Notes: a model not told the origin generated them from the letters alone. Shown: positions 45,866 through 58,099, counted from the first letter of the stretch. The stretch is 64,000 nucleotides of DNA from Corallium rubrum (GCA_964035015.1 CAXIUP010000238.1:205001-269000), one strand, 5' to 3'. Numbers and translations: made by a program.

Positions 45866-48655
45866 TCAATCATAGCTTGGACGACGAGTTCACGAAGGAG
45901 CCTGAAGAACCTATCGCATTGTCGTGTAGACCACATTTTACACCAAGATCACACAATAGACCTATGGGCCATAACCCTGCAAACTGTATTTCGATTTCGA
46001 TAAATAAACTGAAAGAGAAATCTGGTTCGCCAAATTTGTTTGTTCCCTCGATCATGCTATCTAATGTAATGTCCTTGGCACCAAAATAGACGAAGTTCGC
46101 GACGTCATCAGCAATGCAAATACAGATCTTATTTGTATTGTTGAAACTTGGCTCCGTGACCACATTCATGACAACATTGTTGCCATTTCTGGGTACAACT
46201 TAGTACGACGGGACAGATTCGTAGGCCAACATGGTGGTGTATGTGTTTATGTACGAAATACAATCAAATTTAAAATTTTGGATGACCTGACAAACGTAAA
46301 TTTTGAAGTAATTTGGTTAGCACTTAGCCCGTCACGTCTCCCTAGAGGTATACCAAATATTATCTTGGGTAATGTGTACCATCCACCCAGTGCAGACGAT
46401 TTGTCAATGATAAACTATCTATACGAAAGTTTAATCATGATCGAAGCAAGATTTCCTAACAGTGGTATTATTTTACTCGGTGACTTCAATAAAATGAATA
46501 CGTCCAGACTTCGAAACGGTTTCAAATTCAAACAAATAATTAAATTTGCTACACGCGGTCAGAACACTCTTGATTCAATTTTGACAAACATGAAAGATTT
46601 TTACGATGAACCAAAAAAACTCCCACCGTTTGGCCTCTCTGACCACGCCACTATAGAGGTTCTGCCTCTTGCGCGCTCACAGTTTTCAAAGCCGACTTTC
46701 TGTGTAAAATCGAGAGATTTGAGACCTACCAAACGTTTGGCTATGAGAAAATACTTGGAGGAAGTGGATGTCAAAGCTTTAGTCAATGAAAAAGATTCCT
46801 GCGAAGAGAAGGTTCAAATGCTAGAATCAATTGTTAACACCGGCTTGGACATGCTCCTTCCAGTTAAGTCAAAGGTCTAAGTTTCAAACGAACCTCCCTG
46901 GATGTCTCGATCGCTAAAGTATCTGATTCGTTGTCGCCAGAAAGCCTTAGCGCAAGGAGATCTAAGAACATTTCGGGTTCTCAGGAATCAAGTAAATCGT
47001 GAAAGGAAAGCGTGCCGTGCCAAGTTTTATGAAGCTAAGGTTAAACATTTGAAAAACTGTGCTCCAGCTGTTTTGTGGAAAGAAGTAAAAAAACTAAGCG
47101 GTATGTCTGCCCAAGTAACAAGACGTGAAGATACCATGTCTATATTATATATTATATAATATAGAATGTGGCTCTGGTTCATCACCTCCTAGCCCAGACG
47201 TACTAGCTAATGTTATCAACCAGGCGTTCCTTGAACCGATGGAAAACTTCAGTCCTTACCACCTACTAATTTCCAATTAAACACTGATAGGGAACCACAA
47301 GCTTTTCACGTCTCTGAAGTCTCTGTTTTTAAGAATCTCGCAGCTCTAAACCCAAGTAAAGCTGCTGGACCTGACGGCATCCCTAGTTGGGTGGTTAAAG
47401 AAAATGCTGACCTTTTAGCATCTCCCGTGTCGCATATTCTTAACAGTTCTTACAATGAAGCTCGTCTCCCTCGACCATGGAAGCAGGCAGATATCACCCC
47501 GATTCCAAAACAGAAGCCGGTACGCGATGTGAACAAACATTTACGTCCAATATCCCTAACACCAATTCTATCTAAAGTCGCCCAGGATTATGTGGTTGAA
47601 AATTTTGTCAAACCTGCCGTACTACAGAGAATTGACCCAAACCAATATGGCACGGTCCCTAAATCAAGTAGCCTACCACCCAAGCCCTTGTGAGCATGCT
47701 TCACTCATGGAATGGTTCAACGGATGGAAACGGCGCAACTACCAGAATTGTGTTATTCGATTTTAGAAAGGCTTTCGATCTGATCGATCATCATTTACGT
47801 CTTACGAAACTTACAACGTATGATCTACCTCAGTGGACCATTGAGTGGATCACTGACTTCCTGACTTGTAGAAGGCAGCGAGTAAAGTTAAGTCAAGACT
47901 GTCATTCAGAGTGGGCATCAATCCCGGCAGGAGTTCCACAAGGAACAAAATTAGGTCCCTGGCTGTTCATAATCATGATCAATGAATTAGACATCCCTGA
48001 CTTTAAGATGTGGAAATACGTTGATGATACGACCATTGCCGAGACTATTGGAAAGGGTGGTGTCAGCTCTATCCAAGATGCTGTCGACGATTTGATTAAC
48101 AAAACATTGACTGAAAAGTTCCAATTAAATGAAGGAAAATGTAAAGAACTACGTATCGGATTTAGTAAACCTAGGACACATTTTGACCCTAACACAATTC
48201 ATGACAATCCCCTGGAAATAGTTAGTTGCGCCAAGATATTGGGTTTAAACGGCTCCAGTGACCTCAAGTGGAATTACCATGTTTCCGAAATTATAAAGAA
48301 GGCACGAAAGAGACTGTATTTCCTAACTCAGCTGAAAAGATCCAAAGTTGGAACCAGTGAACTTGTCCAGTTTTACAGCACTTGTATTAGGCCTATCACG
48401 GAGTACGCGTGTCCGGCTTTTCACAATAGTTTAACAATTTATTTATCAAACGATTTAGAAATGGTGCAAAAAAGAGCAATGCGAATTATTTTTCCTTGGG
48501 TACCATATAGTGAGGCTCTATCTCTTACAGGTCTTCAACCTTTACACATCCGAAGACAAGAATTAACAGACAAACTTTTTCAAGACATTGTGACCAATGA
48601 CAGCCATAGACTACACGGCCTCCTTCCTCCTGCAACAGTAACGTTTTTAACTTGA
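45730..48655 (+). pseudogene. LINE B ORF2: AP endonuclease and reverse transcriptase, broken
   Basis: The frame opens right after TGA 45727-45729, in -1 relation to ORF1. Endonuclease: ICIVETWLRDHI, ILLGDFNKMN, GLSDHATI. RT: NPSKAAGPDGIPSWVV, VLFDFRKAFDLIDHHL, AGVPQGTKLGPWLF, KYVDDTTIAE, then LGLNGSSDLKWNYHV. The VPQGTKLGPWLF form is typical of the L2 branch. Breaks: frame changes near 46,075, 47,160 and 47,690, further stops near 46,878 and 47,278. The last 320 codons are intact to the stop at 48655. Confidence 0.85.
45733..45739 (+). promoter_or_regulatory. Candidate -1 frameshift site, LINE B
   Basis: ORF1 codons TTG TTT TTT CGA, heptamer G_TTT_TTT, four bases after the TGA that opens the ORF2 frame. 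It is less canonical than LINE A, because the first base differs, but is placed identically relative to the shared FFR motif. Confidence 0.4.
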
Positions 48656-48935
48656 GGAAGGAGCGCAAGTTTAATGTCACTTTCTGTACCCAAAGGTTCA
48701 GGAACAGTTTTATTATATATAATTCATTAAAGATGTACTTGATGTGAGCATAATTCTTAGTGTGTATTTTAATTTACAGCATATTTTTAAATATTTGTAA
48801 TGATATTGATGATTGAGTAATTTAACATTTGTAATATTTAATATACTTATTTATACTCTTGTAATATTTAACATAATTCAGCCTTTTGGCTGCAAGGTTT
48901 TATACAATAAACTATCTATCTATCTATCTAAGGAT

Positions 48936-49091
48936 TTAGGGTGAAGGAAAATTCGAGTGTAGAATATATACATTTTAAGACCAAACCGGGAGCAGTTGCG
49001 AAAAATGCAACTACACAGGCCCTCCGGCAGGAATTGAACCCACGACCTTGCGATTCTAGTGCAATGCTCTGACCACTGAGCCACGGAGGCC
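48936..49091 (-). repeat. tRNA-derived SINE, tail-to-tail with LINE B
   Basis: Minus-strand 49091-49018 folds as a tRNA-like head: GGCCTCCGTGGCTCAGTGG (A box), loop CTAGAAT, GGTCGTGGGTTCAATTCC (B box) and a GGAGG acceptor partner. A 90-bp body follows, then a (AGAT)n tail that is the complement of the LINE B (ATCT)n tail. The SINE and LINE therefore meet at, and share, one microsatellite. Confidence 0.75.
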
Positions 49092-49335
49092 GTTGCCGAG
49101 AGCTCGATCGCGAGTTCTGTGTATATAATAAGGTGGTAATGCCAGGAGAGAATTGGGTATATTATAAATGATATTGGGCATTTCACTCGATTACACAGCA
49201 TGTTCTAAGGATTTAGGGTGAAGGAAAATTCGAGTGTAGAATATATACATTTTAAGACCATTTTAAGACCCTAAATCCTTAGAACATGCTGTGTAATCGA
49301 GTGAAATGCCCAATATCATTTATCTATCTATCTAT
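49092..49335. repeat. Rearranged SINE-derived direct and inverted copies
   Basis: The word GGATTTAGGGTGAAGGAAAA at 48.93 kb recurs at about 49.21 kb. It is followed by a partial inverted copy (TTTTAAGACC, CTAAATCCTTAGAACATGC, GAAATGCCCAATATCATTT) and a (ATCT)n run. This may be real rearrangement or local misassembly. Confidence 0.6.
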
Positions 49336-49379
49336 CTTGTTTGCTTACATTTTTTGGATACTGAAATTTAGCTTTAAGA

Positions 49380-50230
49380 ATAAATAAGGATCCAGACTAT
49401 TTTTTTCTTGTTATGTTCATCAACAGGAGCATTTTCAGCCCAGATATGAAGAGCATTTGATGGATAATTAGGATCAGATGGGGTTATTGATCTTGATTGG
49501 ATTATCTTAATGTCATTGACTAGCAGTTCTTATTCTGTTAAGAAGTTCAATAAACGCTTGGTCGTTTTTCTGTCTCATGATTTTATTAAGTTCTATCATT
49601 TTGAAGACTTTCCATGAGTGACATAGATTATAAGAATCATTTTTGAAATTGTCAAATACAAGTCTCTTACGTGGCATAGATCACCTACAACTATAATAGT
49701 AATTTCAGCAAATAGCAGAGAACTGGTGGTGCCAAATATTTCTTTTAATCTTTGGTGGATATGTAGTTAGGTAGTGTGTTTCCAACCATAGAAATTTCAT
49801 CTATTATTATTAGCCTTAGGTCAGATAATGATAGTCTTAATTGTGTTTTCTTTTGGTCTGACATTGCAGGTACATTATCACCAGTTTCTTTGGGAATTGC
49901 AAGACCAGTATTTATTGTTGTTCCGTCAATGTTTATTGCAGCCACACCTGTTGGTGCCACGAGAAGAACTGTTGGTAATTCAGGGTTCATACGAGGATGT
50001 CTAAAAGTTTTAACTGCTGTATGGTATATTGTTTTAATCAAGTGACTTTTGCCTGCACGTCCACCACCAGTTACGAAAAGATAGATTGGTTCTATTTCAA
50101 CAGGTTTTAAGCTGTTCATGTTTTTCATTGTATTCCTACACCATGTCAGAAATGTATCATATGCATAACGTTGCTCGATGTTCAAGGACGTTTCACGTAA
50201 TTTATCATCAGAGATCTCTGTTGATCGGTT
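49380..50230 (-). pseudogene. Helentron PIF1-type helicase, N-terminal half
   Basis: MNIEQRYAYDTFLTWCRN begins the domain. Walker A is VTGGGRAGKSHLI, a second motif is LLVAPTGVAA, and Walker B is LRLIIIDEISMVG. After a frame change near 49,745 it continues RLKEIFGTTSSLLFAEI and VVGDLC. This arm lacks 17 bases here, which removes the QLPP motif seen in the inverted copy. It would unwind DNA 5'-3' during rolling-circle transposition. Confidence 0.85.
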
Positions 50231-50241
50231 GTAAGAAGTAA

Positions 50242-52110
50242 TTACTCCAAGGGAAGTATGCTGATTGGATTGTGTTGAGTCAAGATGTGATGGTAATTGT
50301 TCATTAAATGATTCATGTGGATTGAGTCATCTTGCATTTCACCTTGTAAATCTGCATTTTCTTGATCATTTATTGAATCAAATGAGCGAATTATATTGCC
50401 CTGATTAGATTTTAATAATTCTAGAGCCTCACTAACAGCATCTGCATCAGGTTCGAATATTGCTCTATTGTGTTCAACAATAACTTGGACATCAGGTTCA
50501 TAGAACTGCGATGTATATGTTTGATCTGAAGCCATTAGTTTACTTTCATCACGCCATGGATAATAGAGCATAAGTAAATGGTGAAAATAAGATTCTGGTT
50601 CTTTTCTTTTATTAGGTGTATGATATCTTAATACAGCCTTAAATTTTCTACATTTCATGTATTCATTGGTGCTAATTAATTTTATTTTTTTGGGAAGGCA
50701 TTGTGTTGTATCACTTATTGTTTGTGATTCAACCAAGTAATCTGTTAGAACATCAGGTTGTGAGTCTTTTGTTTCACTATAATCAATTTTATAATCTTTA
50801 TAGTAATATGCAGCAAATTCTGCCAGACATAAGTTATCAACAACTGGAATTGATGTTGGTCTAATGCTGTAACGCTGAATTATATTTGACTTAAAGATAT
50901 CTGTACTATCGTCTAGTTCATCAAGTTCCACTTGTGCCTTAGTTACACGCACCCTTTTTTCTGGGAAATCTGTACTAACAAATATTGTTTTGGGAAATAT
51001 TTTTCTCAACCAAAGTTCAGGCATTGATCTGTAGACACATACTTGTGAACTAACTTCTCTTGTAGAGAGAAAAGCAGCACCAATTTTTTTCAGGCCATCT
51101 CTAATATTCATGTTAGCAGCTTTTGCTTCTTTTGCTGCATTTGTAATAGCTTGGGAACATTCAGTTTCATCTTTAGTAAAGTATGAGCAGTCAACATTTG
51201 CTGCAAGTCCCTTTATACCAGCAACAAAGTAATTGTTAATAAAACAGCTGTCTACAGGCCTTTTGAGATGCAACTCAAAATCAGAGTCTGGTGATATTGA
51301 TAGAGCCCAGTAATATTCATCCTCAGTGATACCTACTGATTTTAGAATGTCTGCATCATTTAATGTTTCATTATAATCTGGCTTGGATGGGTTTAGTACT
51401 TCATCTATTTTCTGTTTGACTGAGGTCAGAATCTGTGTTCGCCTGTCGAGTATATTACTCTTGATTCCTTCATCTAGATCATTATTAAGAGGTTCTGCTA
51501 CTATTGTGCTTTTGGTGAAATATTGAGCAAAATTAAATCTACAACTAATATTTTTGTATTTTCTGCAGGTTTTAGAATGATTGTGCTTTTGATAAGTTTT
51601 CACTAACTCATGTAACTCTGGCTCTGTTTCCTCATCTGGAAGATAGGCCTCATCTGGAAGATAGGCTTATTGTATATAAGCTTCTTTGTTGTCAGATGTA
51701 AGTTTGGGGCAATCAGAAGTCCACATTAATGCATGTAAATGAGGAGATCCTCTCATTTGAAATTCAATACGGAGGGCATAATAGATTACTTTACCTATTG
51801 GGTTATTTGGGCTAAGCAGAAGTTCTGTGAAAAATGTTTCAACTCTATATTGAAAATGCTTTGCAACAACAACAGGATTAAGATTTAGCCTTGAACATCT
51901 TTCATTGTAAGACAAAGCTTCAACTTGTTCGTCCGTCATATTTTTACCTTGTGTTCTAGCTATAATCTGAAACAACTCAGGCCATCTAAGATCAGCACTT
52001 GATAATGTCATAAACCATGTTGGAATCCCAAGTTGTTTTACCATGGCTACTACTTCATACATAAATTTTTGCCAGTAGGGTGGTGTGCCTGGAATTTGCC
52101 TTAAAAACAA
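50242..52110 (-). pseudogene. Helentron Rep (HUH nuclease) region
   Basis: 52110-51667 has WFMTLSSADLRWPELFQII and the HUH motif RGSPHLHALMW, then a TAA. The frame resumes with a doubled AYLPDE, KTYQKHNHSKTCRKYKNISCRF (Helitron zinc-binding region), EYYWALSISPDSDFELHLKRPVDSC and a long conserved C-terminal half to 50,242. Compared with the inverted copy this arm lacks 37 bases encoding a conserved LQPVFNHLHNI segment, although its frame stays open. It would nick and join single strands. Confidence 0.85.
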
Positions 52111-52139
52111 ATATGCCTGATCTTGACAAATTAAGCCTT

Positions 52140-53140
52140 TTAACTTGTATATACATCTGATTTTATTTGTGATGCAGTTACAGGTTGGTCATGAATTTTT
52201 TTTAAGGCTATATTAATACTATCTGATACTTTTTTTTGTTCCATTATAAATTGTGCAAAGAAAGGATACTCTGGATTTGTTGCAAATCTTCCACTATAAT
52301 GTAAAAGTCGAGCATTGAAGTAGTTCACTGGTGACAATTTAATCTTTCTATCATCTGTGAAGCCAAACTGTCCTTTTGAAAACAACACTGGAAATGCAAG
52401 CTCTTCACATTTTATGTCTCTCATTAGTGATACAGGGTGTTTGTTTTCTCCAGGTGCAATATTGTACACTTCATTCCCTAATGAACAATTTTCACTACTT
52501 TGTATTGTAACAGGGTAATCTGGCAATACAGATTGTAAACATGTCTCATTAGTTGCTTACCGTCATCATCATTCGTAACGGGTTGCTTGCAGTTTTCTGT
52601 TAAGGACTTTTCATTTTTATCAAAATTCATACCTCTGAAGTATTGTCATCTTGTTCTAAACTGGTAAGTTTTGCACTGATATTTTGAATATCAATTGTAA
52701 TATTATTATACAATGGATTGTTTACCTTGAGCCAGTTAAGAGCATCAAGAATGAACTGAGGACGTACTGCTTGAAAATACACGTGACCTCTGAATTCAAG
52801 TTTACGTTTAAGTTTCAACATTATAATTCCTGATCTTTCTGGTGGCCATGGTAAAACTTTACGTGTCTCGTCACATTCAACCGGCACATTACAAATTGCT
52901 CCCTTAACTTTTCTTTGCTGTCCTTTTGGCATGACTATTATCTTCTCAAAAACTATTCGCTGTGCAATAACAACTTTTTCTAAACATGCAAGCTCAGCTG
53001 GTATGTTATCAACATACATGTTATTATATATTGCTTGGCAAGGAATTTTCCCCTTTGATACCTTTGAATGGCAGGTTTTACAAATGTAATATTTTTCATC
53101 AAATTACTTTGCATCAGTGAACAGAGTTTCAGGGACATCT
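52140..53140 (-). pseudogene. Helentron N-terminal region (DUF6570-like and Helitron N domain)
   Basis: YYICKTCHSKVSKGKIPC (Cys pairs), PAELACLEKVVIAQRIVFEKIIVM and KGAICNVPVECDETRKVLPWPP form the DUF6570-like part. IAPGENKHPVSLMRDIKCEELAFPVLF and NYFNARLLHYSGRFATNPEY lead into the Rep. A stop near 53,105 and frame changes near 52,600 and 52,130 break it. Confidence 0.75.
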
Positions 53141-53146
53141 GTGTAC

Positions 53147-53824
53147 TTATTTTGGTTTAATGACATGACTGATTTTCTGTAGAGTAACCGATTGCAAACA
53201 GAACATATATAATAAGGACCCTTCTTTTATTTTACTGCGAAACCTAGAAATATAATCATCCAAGTCATGTAAATCCATTGACAATTTACATTTTTTTAAT
53301 TTTTTTTTTTTTGTTTCAAGAAGAACTTTCTTTTTCACAGGGTCCATTGATTTATATTTTTGTGTATTTGTTTCAAGAAGAATTTTCTTTTTCGCAACAT
53401 CCATTGATTTATATATTTCTGCATTTCTTTCAACCAGTTCTTTTTTCTTCATAGGATCTATGGAGTTATATTTTTTGGCATTCGTTTCAAACAGACCCTG
53501 TTTCTTTTTGGAATCCATAATTTTGTAGTGTAAAGCAGCTTTCTCAAGCATTATTTTTTTCTTTGCAGGTTCCAAATTTGCATATTTCTCTCTGTTTTTG
53601 TCAGCAAGTAACCTTTTCTGTAACCTTCTTTGTGTGGTAGACTTATGCTTTCTTAGAACTTTTTGCCTCTCTGATTTTGTTAGTGGACATGAACATGACA
53701 AAAATTGAATAGTGTATTGTATTTCTTCACATTTAAGTTTTTGTGTGACAATATGGCAAAATTTATTAATGAGAAAAATCTGTATCATTAAATTGTTCAA
53801 ATAAATTAATTGTTTGCATTTCAT
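53147..53824 (-). pseudogene. Helentron Lys-rich repeat region
   Basis: At least five repeats of a KYKSMDPVKKKVLLETN type about 17-21 residues apart, in a basic, probably coiled-coil, stretch upstream of the Rep-helicase. Its end shifts frame near 53,213, after which the Cys-rich GPYYICSVCNRLLYRKSVM appears. The repeats resemble N-terminal arrays in many animal Helitrons; their function is unknown. Confidence 0.65.
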
Positions 53825-53959
53825 TGCATGCCACCAAGAAATACTTTGTTTTGCCTTGTGTTATGTTGAAAAATGCAAGATAAGCAATAGTTTGGAAGCC
53901 ACAGCAAAAACCCAGTATTTTCTGAAGTGTTATCTAAAATTAAACTCTTAAGCAGTTTA

Positions 53960-54950
53960 CTAGAAACAGAAGTTAGTAATCAAAGGTGTCCTGGTGCTTG
54001 AATTAAATACTGCCTCAACATCAGCACCACATATATTTATAACATGTGGCATATAATCACATGTAAATTTCTTTCCATCATTCAAGGCTTCCTGGTATAA
54101 TAACATGGCATATTCTGCAACAGCACTCAGTGTCTGATCATTCCAGTAACTACATGCCATAATAGTAGAAAAACTAATAGAATAATAGCACAATATTGCA
54201 CAACATTGTTCAGAATCAAAATTATCATGATTAAGTGTCTGATTTTTACATGTTGAAGAACAGCAACTTGAATTTGAAGATGTGTTGGTATGCATATTTG
54301 TAAGGTGTATAAATTGTGCAATAGTAATTTTAATGCCTTTCAGCTCAAATAAAACATCAGGTTTGTGTATATTTTTTAAATATTCTACCAAGTCGATAAC
54401 TGAATTTACTTCCAACAATACACATGTTCCACGAGGGTGGGCCATACCAAATGAATCTCTTGCATGAGAATCAAATATTTTTAGTAAACCATTTGAAATA
54501 ACAAAAATAGATACAGTATTACATCCAATTGTTAACAGAAATGAATTATAACTCTCTTGTATTAAACTTTGTAATAGCACAATCTAAGGAGGGCATGACA
54601 TATGGGATGTTTTCATTCAAAGTAGTTGTATGGAGATTACCAAGGTAACTTTCACTAAACTCAAGTTGATAATTTGTGTTTAGGACTGTAACCATTGGGT
54701 AATTCAGTTAGCAATAAATAAGATTGCCTTGATAATCTTGATAATGCAGATATAATTCATTACCAATATCAGGTTATGAATTGTTATTGTTATTGATTTG
54801 TTATATATCAAAGCACACAAACTCATAGCTACACATTGCTGTCCTGCATTTGGACCAAATACATCAACATCACCTTGACTATAAGGTGCATGGATAGTTT
54901 TACTAGGATCAATAAAAGTAGGACCAGGGATTCTTTTCCAATGTCTCTAC
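53960..54950 (-). pseudogene. Helentron-linked cysteine protease (C76/OTU-like)
   Basis: Upstream part: APYSQGDVDVFGPNAGQQC followed by VAMSLCALIYN, a plausible nucleophile Cys context. From 54,580: SFLLTIGCNTVSIFVISN and IFDSHARDSFGMAHPRGTCV, with DSH as the likely catalytic Asp/His region, then VLLEVNSVIDLVEYLKNI. The C-terminal part has a Cys cluster (SCCSSTCKN). Viral tegument-type and OTU-type deubiquitinases share this layout, and animal Helitrons often carry such genes. A frame change or short gap at about 54,590-54,710 separates the two parts. Confidence 0.6.
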
Positions 54951-55510
54951 TAAGTTAAACTTGCAGCAATTCACCCTGTGGTTTAAGTTTTTGTAAATAC
55001 AGGTACTGCTTCTGAATTATTTTGTTTGTATATGTTGCACCTCTTTATTACTTTTTAATGAAATAAAATTTTGCAGCTGTTTGTTTTCTACGTCGTCTTT
55101 TGATGTACGCAAACCCTTTTTTTATTACTTGGCGTAAATGTTACTTGATCACTCAGTAGCTTTTTATTCATACTTAAATGCATAAAGCAAAACGATGGAT
55201 ACGAGTAGACCTGGGTACATTCTTTTAATTGCTTTCGAACAAGTTAATTTTAGTTTCAAAAACGAGACAATTTCTTAGCTGGGATTCTACTGGAGTTCTA
55301 ATCACGTATGGCAAGTTAAAACTCACCATAATAAATTTTGCATTAAAACTGGCTAGTCGTTGAGTACTAGAGTAAAACAGATTATGGTCAACATGACTGA
55401 TTTATCAATGATGGTTACTGATTATGTTGACATAGCTCGAACAAAACTTAAAATAGACAAGTATGAACAATAATGCACAATGATGAACAATGAAAACACA
55501 GATCTTATCA
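54951..55510. other. Spacer of the inverted repeat, non-coding part
   Basis: The spacer between arms is 51,876-55,510 (3.6 kb). Its left part is Helentron sequence present only once. 54,951-55,510 is AT-rich with no supported gene. The right arm begins in a GTTGTTGTT run. Confidence 0.6.
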
Positions 55511-57181
55511 CTGTTGTTGTTGCAAAGCATTTTCAATATAGAGTTGAAACATTTTTCACAGAACTTCTGCTTAGCCCAAATAACCCAATAGGTAAAGTAA
55601 TCTATTATGCCCTCCGTATTGAATTTCAAATGAGAGGATCTCCTCATTTACATGCATTAATGTGGACTTCTGATTGCCCCAAACTTACATCTGACAACAA
55701 AGAAGCTTATATACAATAAGCCTATCTTCCAGATGAGGCCTATCTTCCAGATGAGGAAACAGAGCCAGAGTTACATGAGTTAGTGAAAACTTATCAAAAG
55801 CACAATCATTCTAAAACCTGCAGAAAATACAAAAATATTAGTTGTAGATTTAATTTTGCTCAATATTTCACCAAAAGCACAATAGTAGCAGAACCTCTTA
55901 ATAATGATCTAGATGAAGGAATCAAGAGTAATATACTCGACAGGCGAACACAGATTCTGACCTCAGTCAAACAGAAAATAGATGAAGTACTAAACCCATC
56001 CAAGCCAGATTATAATGAAACATTAAATGATGCAGACATTCTAAAATCAGTAGGTATCACTGAGGATGAATATTACTGGGCTCTATCAATATCACCAGAC
56101 TCTGATTTTGAGTTGCATCTCAAAAGGCCTGTAGACAGCTGTTTTATTAACAATTACTTTGTTGCTGGTATAAAGGGACTTGCAGCAAATGTTGACTTGC
56201 AACCTGTATTCAATCACTTGCATAACATATGTCTGCTCATACTTTACTAAAGATGAAACTGAATGTTCCCAAGCTATTACAAATGCAGCAAAAGAAGCAA
56301 AAGCTGCTAACATGAATATTAGAGATGGCCTGAAAAAAATTGGTGCTGCTTTTCTCTCTACAAGAGAAGTTAGTTCACAAGTATGTGTCTACAGATCAAT
56401 GCCTGAACTTTGGTTGAGAAAAATATTTCCCAAAACAATATTTGTTAGTACAGATTTCCCAGAAAAAAGGGTGCGTGTAACTAAGGCACAAGTGGAACTT
56501 GATGAACTAGACGATAGTACAGATATCTTTAAGTCAAATATAATTCAGCGTTACAGCATTAGACCAACATCAATTCCAGTTGTTGATAACTTATGTCTGG
56601 CAGAATTTGCTGCATATTACTATAAAGATTATAAAATTGATTATAGTGAAACAAAAGACTCACAACCTGATGTTCTAACAGATTACTTGGTTGAATCACA
56701 AACAATAAGTGATACAACACAATGCCTTCCCAAAAAAATAAAATTAATTAGCACCAATGAATACATGAAATGTAGAAAATTTAAGGCTGTATTAAGATAT
56801 CATACACCTAATAAAAGAAAAGAACCAGAATCTTATTTTCACCATTTACTTATGCTCTATTATCCATGGCGTGATGAAAGTAAACTAATGGCTTCAGATC
56901 AAACATATACATCGCAGTTCTATGAACCTGATGTCCAAGTTATTGTTGAACACAATAGAGCAATATTCGAACCTGATGCAGATGCTGTTAGTGAGGCTCT
57001 AGAATTATTAAAATCTAATCAGGGCAATATAATTCGCTCATTTGATTCAATAAATGATCAAGAAAATGCAGATTTACAAGGTGAAATGCAAGATGACTCA
57101 ATCCACATGAATCATTTAATGAACAATTACCATCACATCTTGACTCAACACAATCCAATCAGCATACTTCCCTTGGAGTAA
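55511..57181 (+). pseudogene. Helentron Rep region, right-arm copy
   Basis: Starts inside the Rep at KHFQYRVETFFTELLLSP, so the upstream half is absent. It has RGSPHLHALMW and the same TAA and doubled AYLPDE as the left arm. Unlike the left arm it keeps the conserved LQPVFNHLHNI segment, but with a one- or two-base indel that shifts frame near 56,230. From there to 57,181 it matches the left arm. Confidence 0.85.
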
Positions 57182-57237
57182 TTACTTCTTACAACCGATC
57201 AACAGAGATCTCTGATGATAAATTACGTGAAACGTCC

Positions 57238-57925
57238 TTGAACATCGAGCAACGTTATGCATATGATACATTTCTGACATGGTGTAGGAATACAATGAAA
57301 AACATGAACAGCTTAAAACCTGTTGAAATAGAACCAATCTATCTTTTCGTAACTGGTGGTGGACGTGCAGGCAAAAGTCACTTGATTAAAACAATATACC
57401 ATACAGCAGTTAAAACTTTTAGACATCCTCGTATGAACCCTGAATTACCAACAGTTCTTCTCGTGGCACCAACAGGTGTGGCTGCAATAAACATTGACGG
57501 AACAACAATAAATACTGGTCTTGCAATTCCCAAAGAAACTGGTGATAATGTACCTGCAATGTCAGACCAAAAGAAAACACAATTAAGACTATCATTATCT
57601 GACCTAAGGCTAATAATAATAGATGAAATTTCTATGGTTGGAAACACACTACCTAACTACATATCCACCAAAGATTAAAAGAAATATTTGGCACCACCAG
57701 TTCTCTGCTATTTGCTGAAATTACTATTATAGTTGTAGGTGATCTATGCCAACTTCCACCAATACGTAAGAGATTTGTATTTGACAATTTCAAAAATGAT
57801 TCTTATAATCTATGTCACTCATGGAAAGTCTTCAAAATGATAGAACTTAATAAAATCATGAGACAGAAAAACGACCAAGCGTTTATTGAACTTCTTAACA
57901 GAATAAGAACTGCTAGTCAATGACA
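57238..57925 (+). pseudogene. Helentron PIF1 helicase N-half, right-arm copy
   Basis: Walker A GGGRAGKSHLI and Walker B IIIDEISMVG. After the frame change shared with the left arm come VVGDLCQLPPIRKRFVF (the QLPP motif is intact here), SWKVFKMIELNKIMRQKND and ELLNRIRTAS, then a stop near 57,922. Confidence 0.85.
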
Positions 57926-58099
57926 TTAAGATAATCCAATCAAGATCAATAACCCCATCTGATCCTAATTATCCATCAAATGCTCTTCATATCTGGGCTG
58001 AAAATGCTCCTGTTGATGAACATAACAAGAAAAAAATAGTCTGGATCCTTATTTATTCTTAAAGCTAAAGATTTCAGTATCCAACAAATGTAAGCAAAC

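Larger units (their letters stand above)
44590..48935 (+). mobile_element. CR1/L2-like LINE B inserted in the Helentron helicase
   Basis: ORF1 and ORF2 run on the plus strand, opposite to the host Helentron. The 3' end is TTTTATACAATAAACTATC with an (ATCT)n tail at about 48,912-48,930. The 5' end is near 44,590, with only about 90 bp before ORF1, so slight 5' truncation is likely. ORF2 is broken several times. Confidence 0.85.
43669..51875. repeat. Large inverted repeat, left arm
   Basis: 8.2 kb that returns in inverted orientation at 55,511-64,000, covering Helentron 3' half, LINE B and SINE. The arms are near identical in most coding stretches. Fixed points: 43,669 pairs with 64,000, 49,745 with 57,678, and 51,875 with 55,511. 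Confidence 0.9.
43330..54950 (-). mobile_element. Helentron (Helitron2-type rolling-circle transposon), split by a LINE
   Basis: Read on the minus strand: cysteine protease gene, Lys-rich repeats, DUF6570/Helitron N-region, HUH Rep, PIF1 helicase, then an AP endonuclease. A C-terminal endonuclease on RepHel is the hallmark of Helentrons. A CR1/L2-like LINE and a SINE interrupt the helicase at about 44,590-49,320. Several frame changes make the copy inactive. The exact termini were not found. Confidence 0.85.

Noticed and set aside
49018-49091. Genuine tRNA gene
   Set aside because: The head folds like a tRNA, but it has a mismatch in the anticodon stem, lacks the long variable arm expected for its apparent AGA anticodon, and continues into a SINE body and tail.
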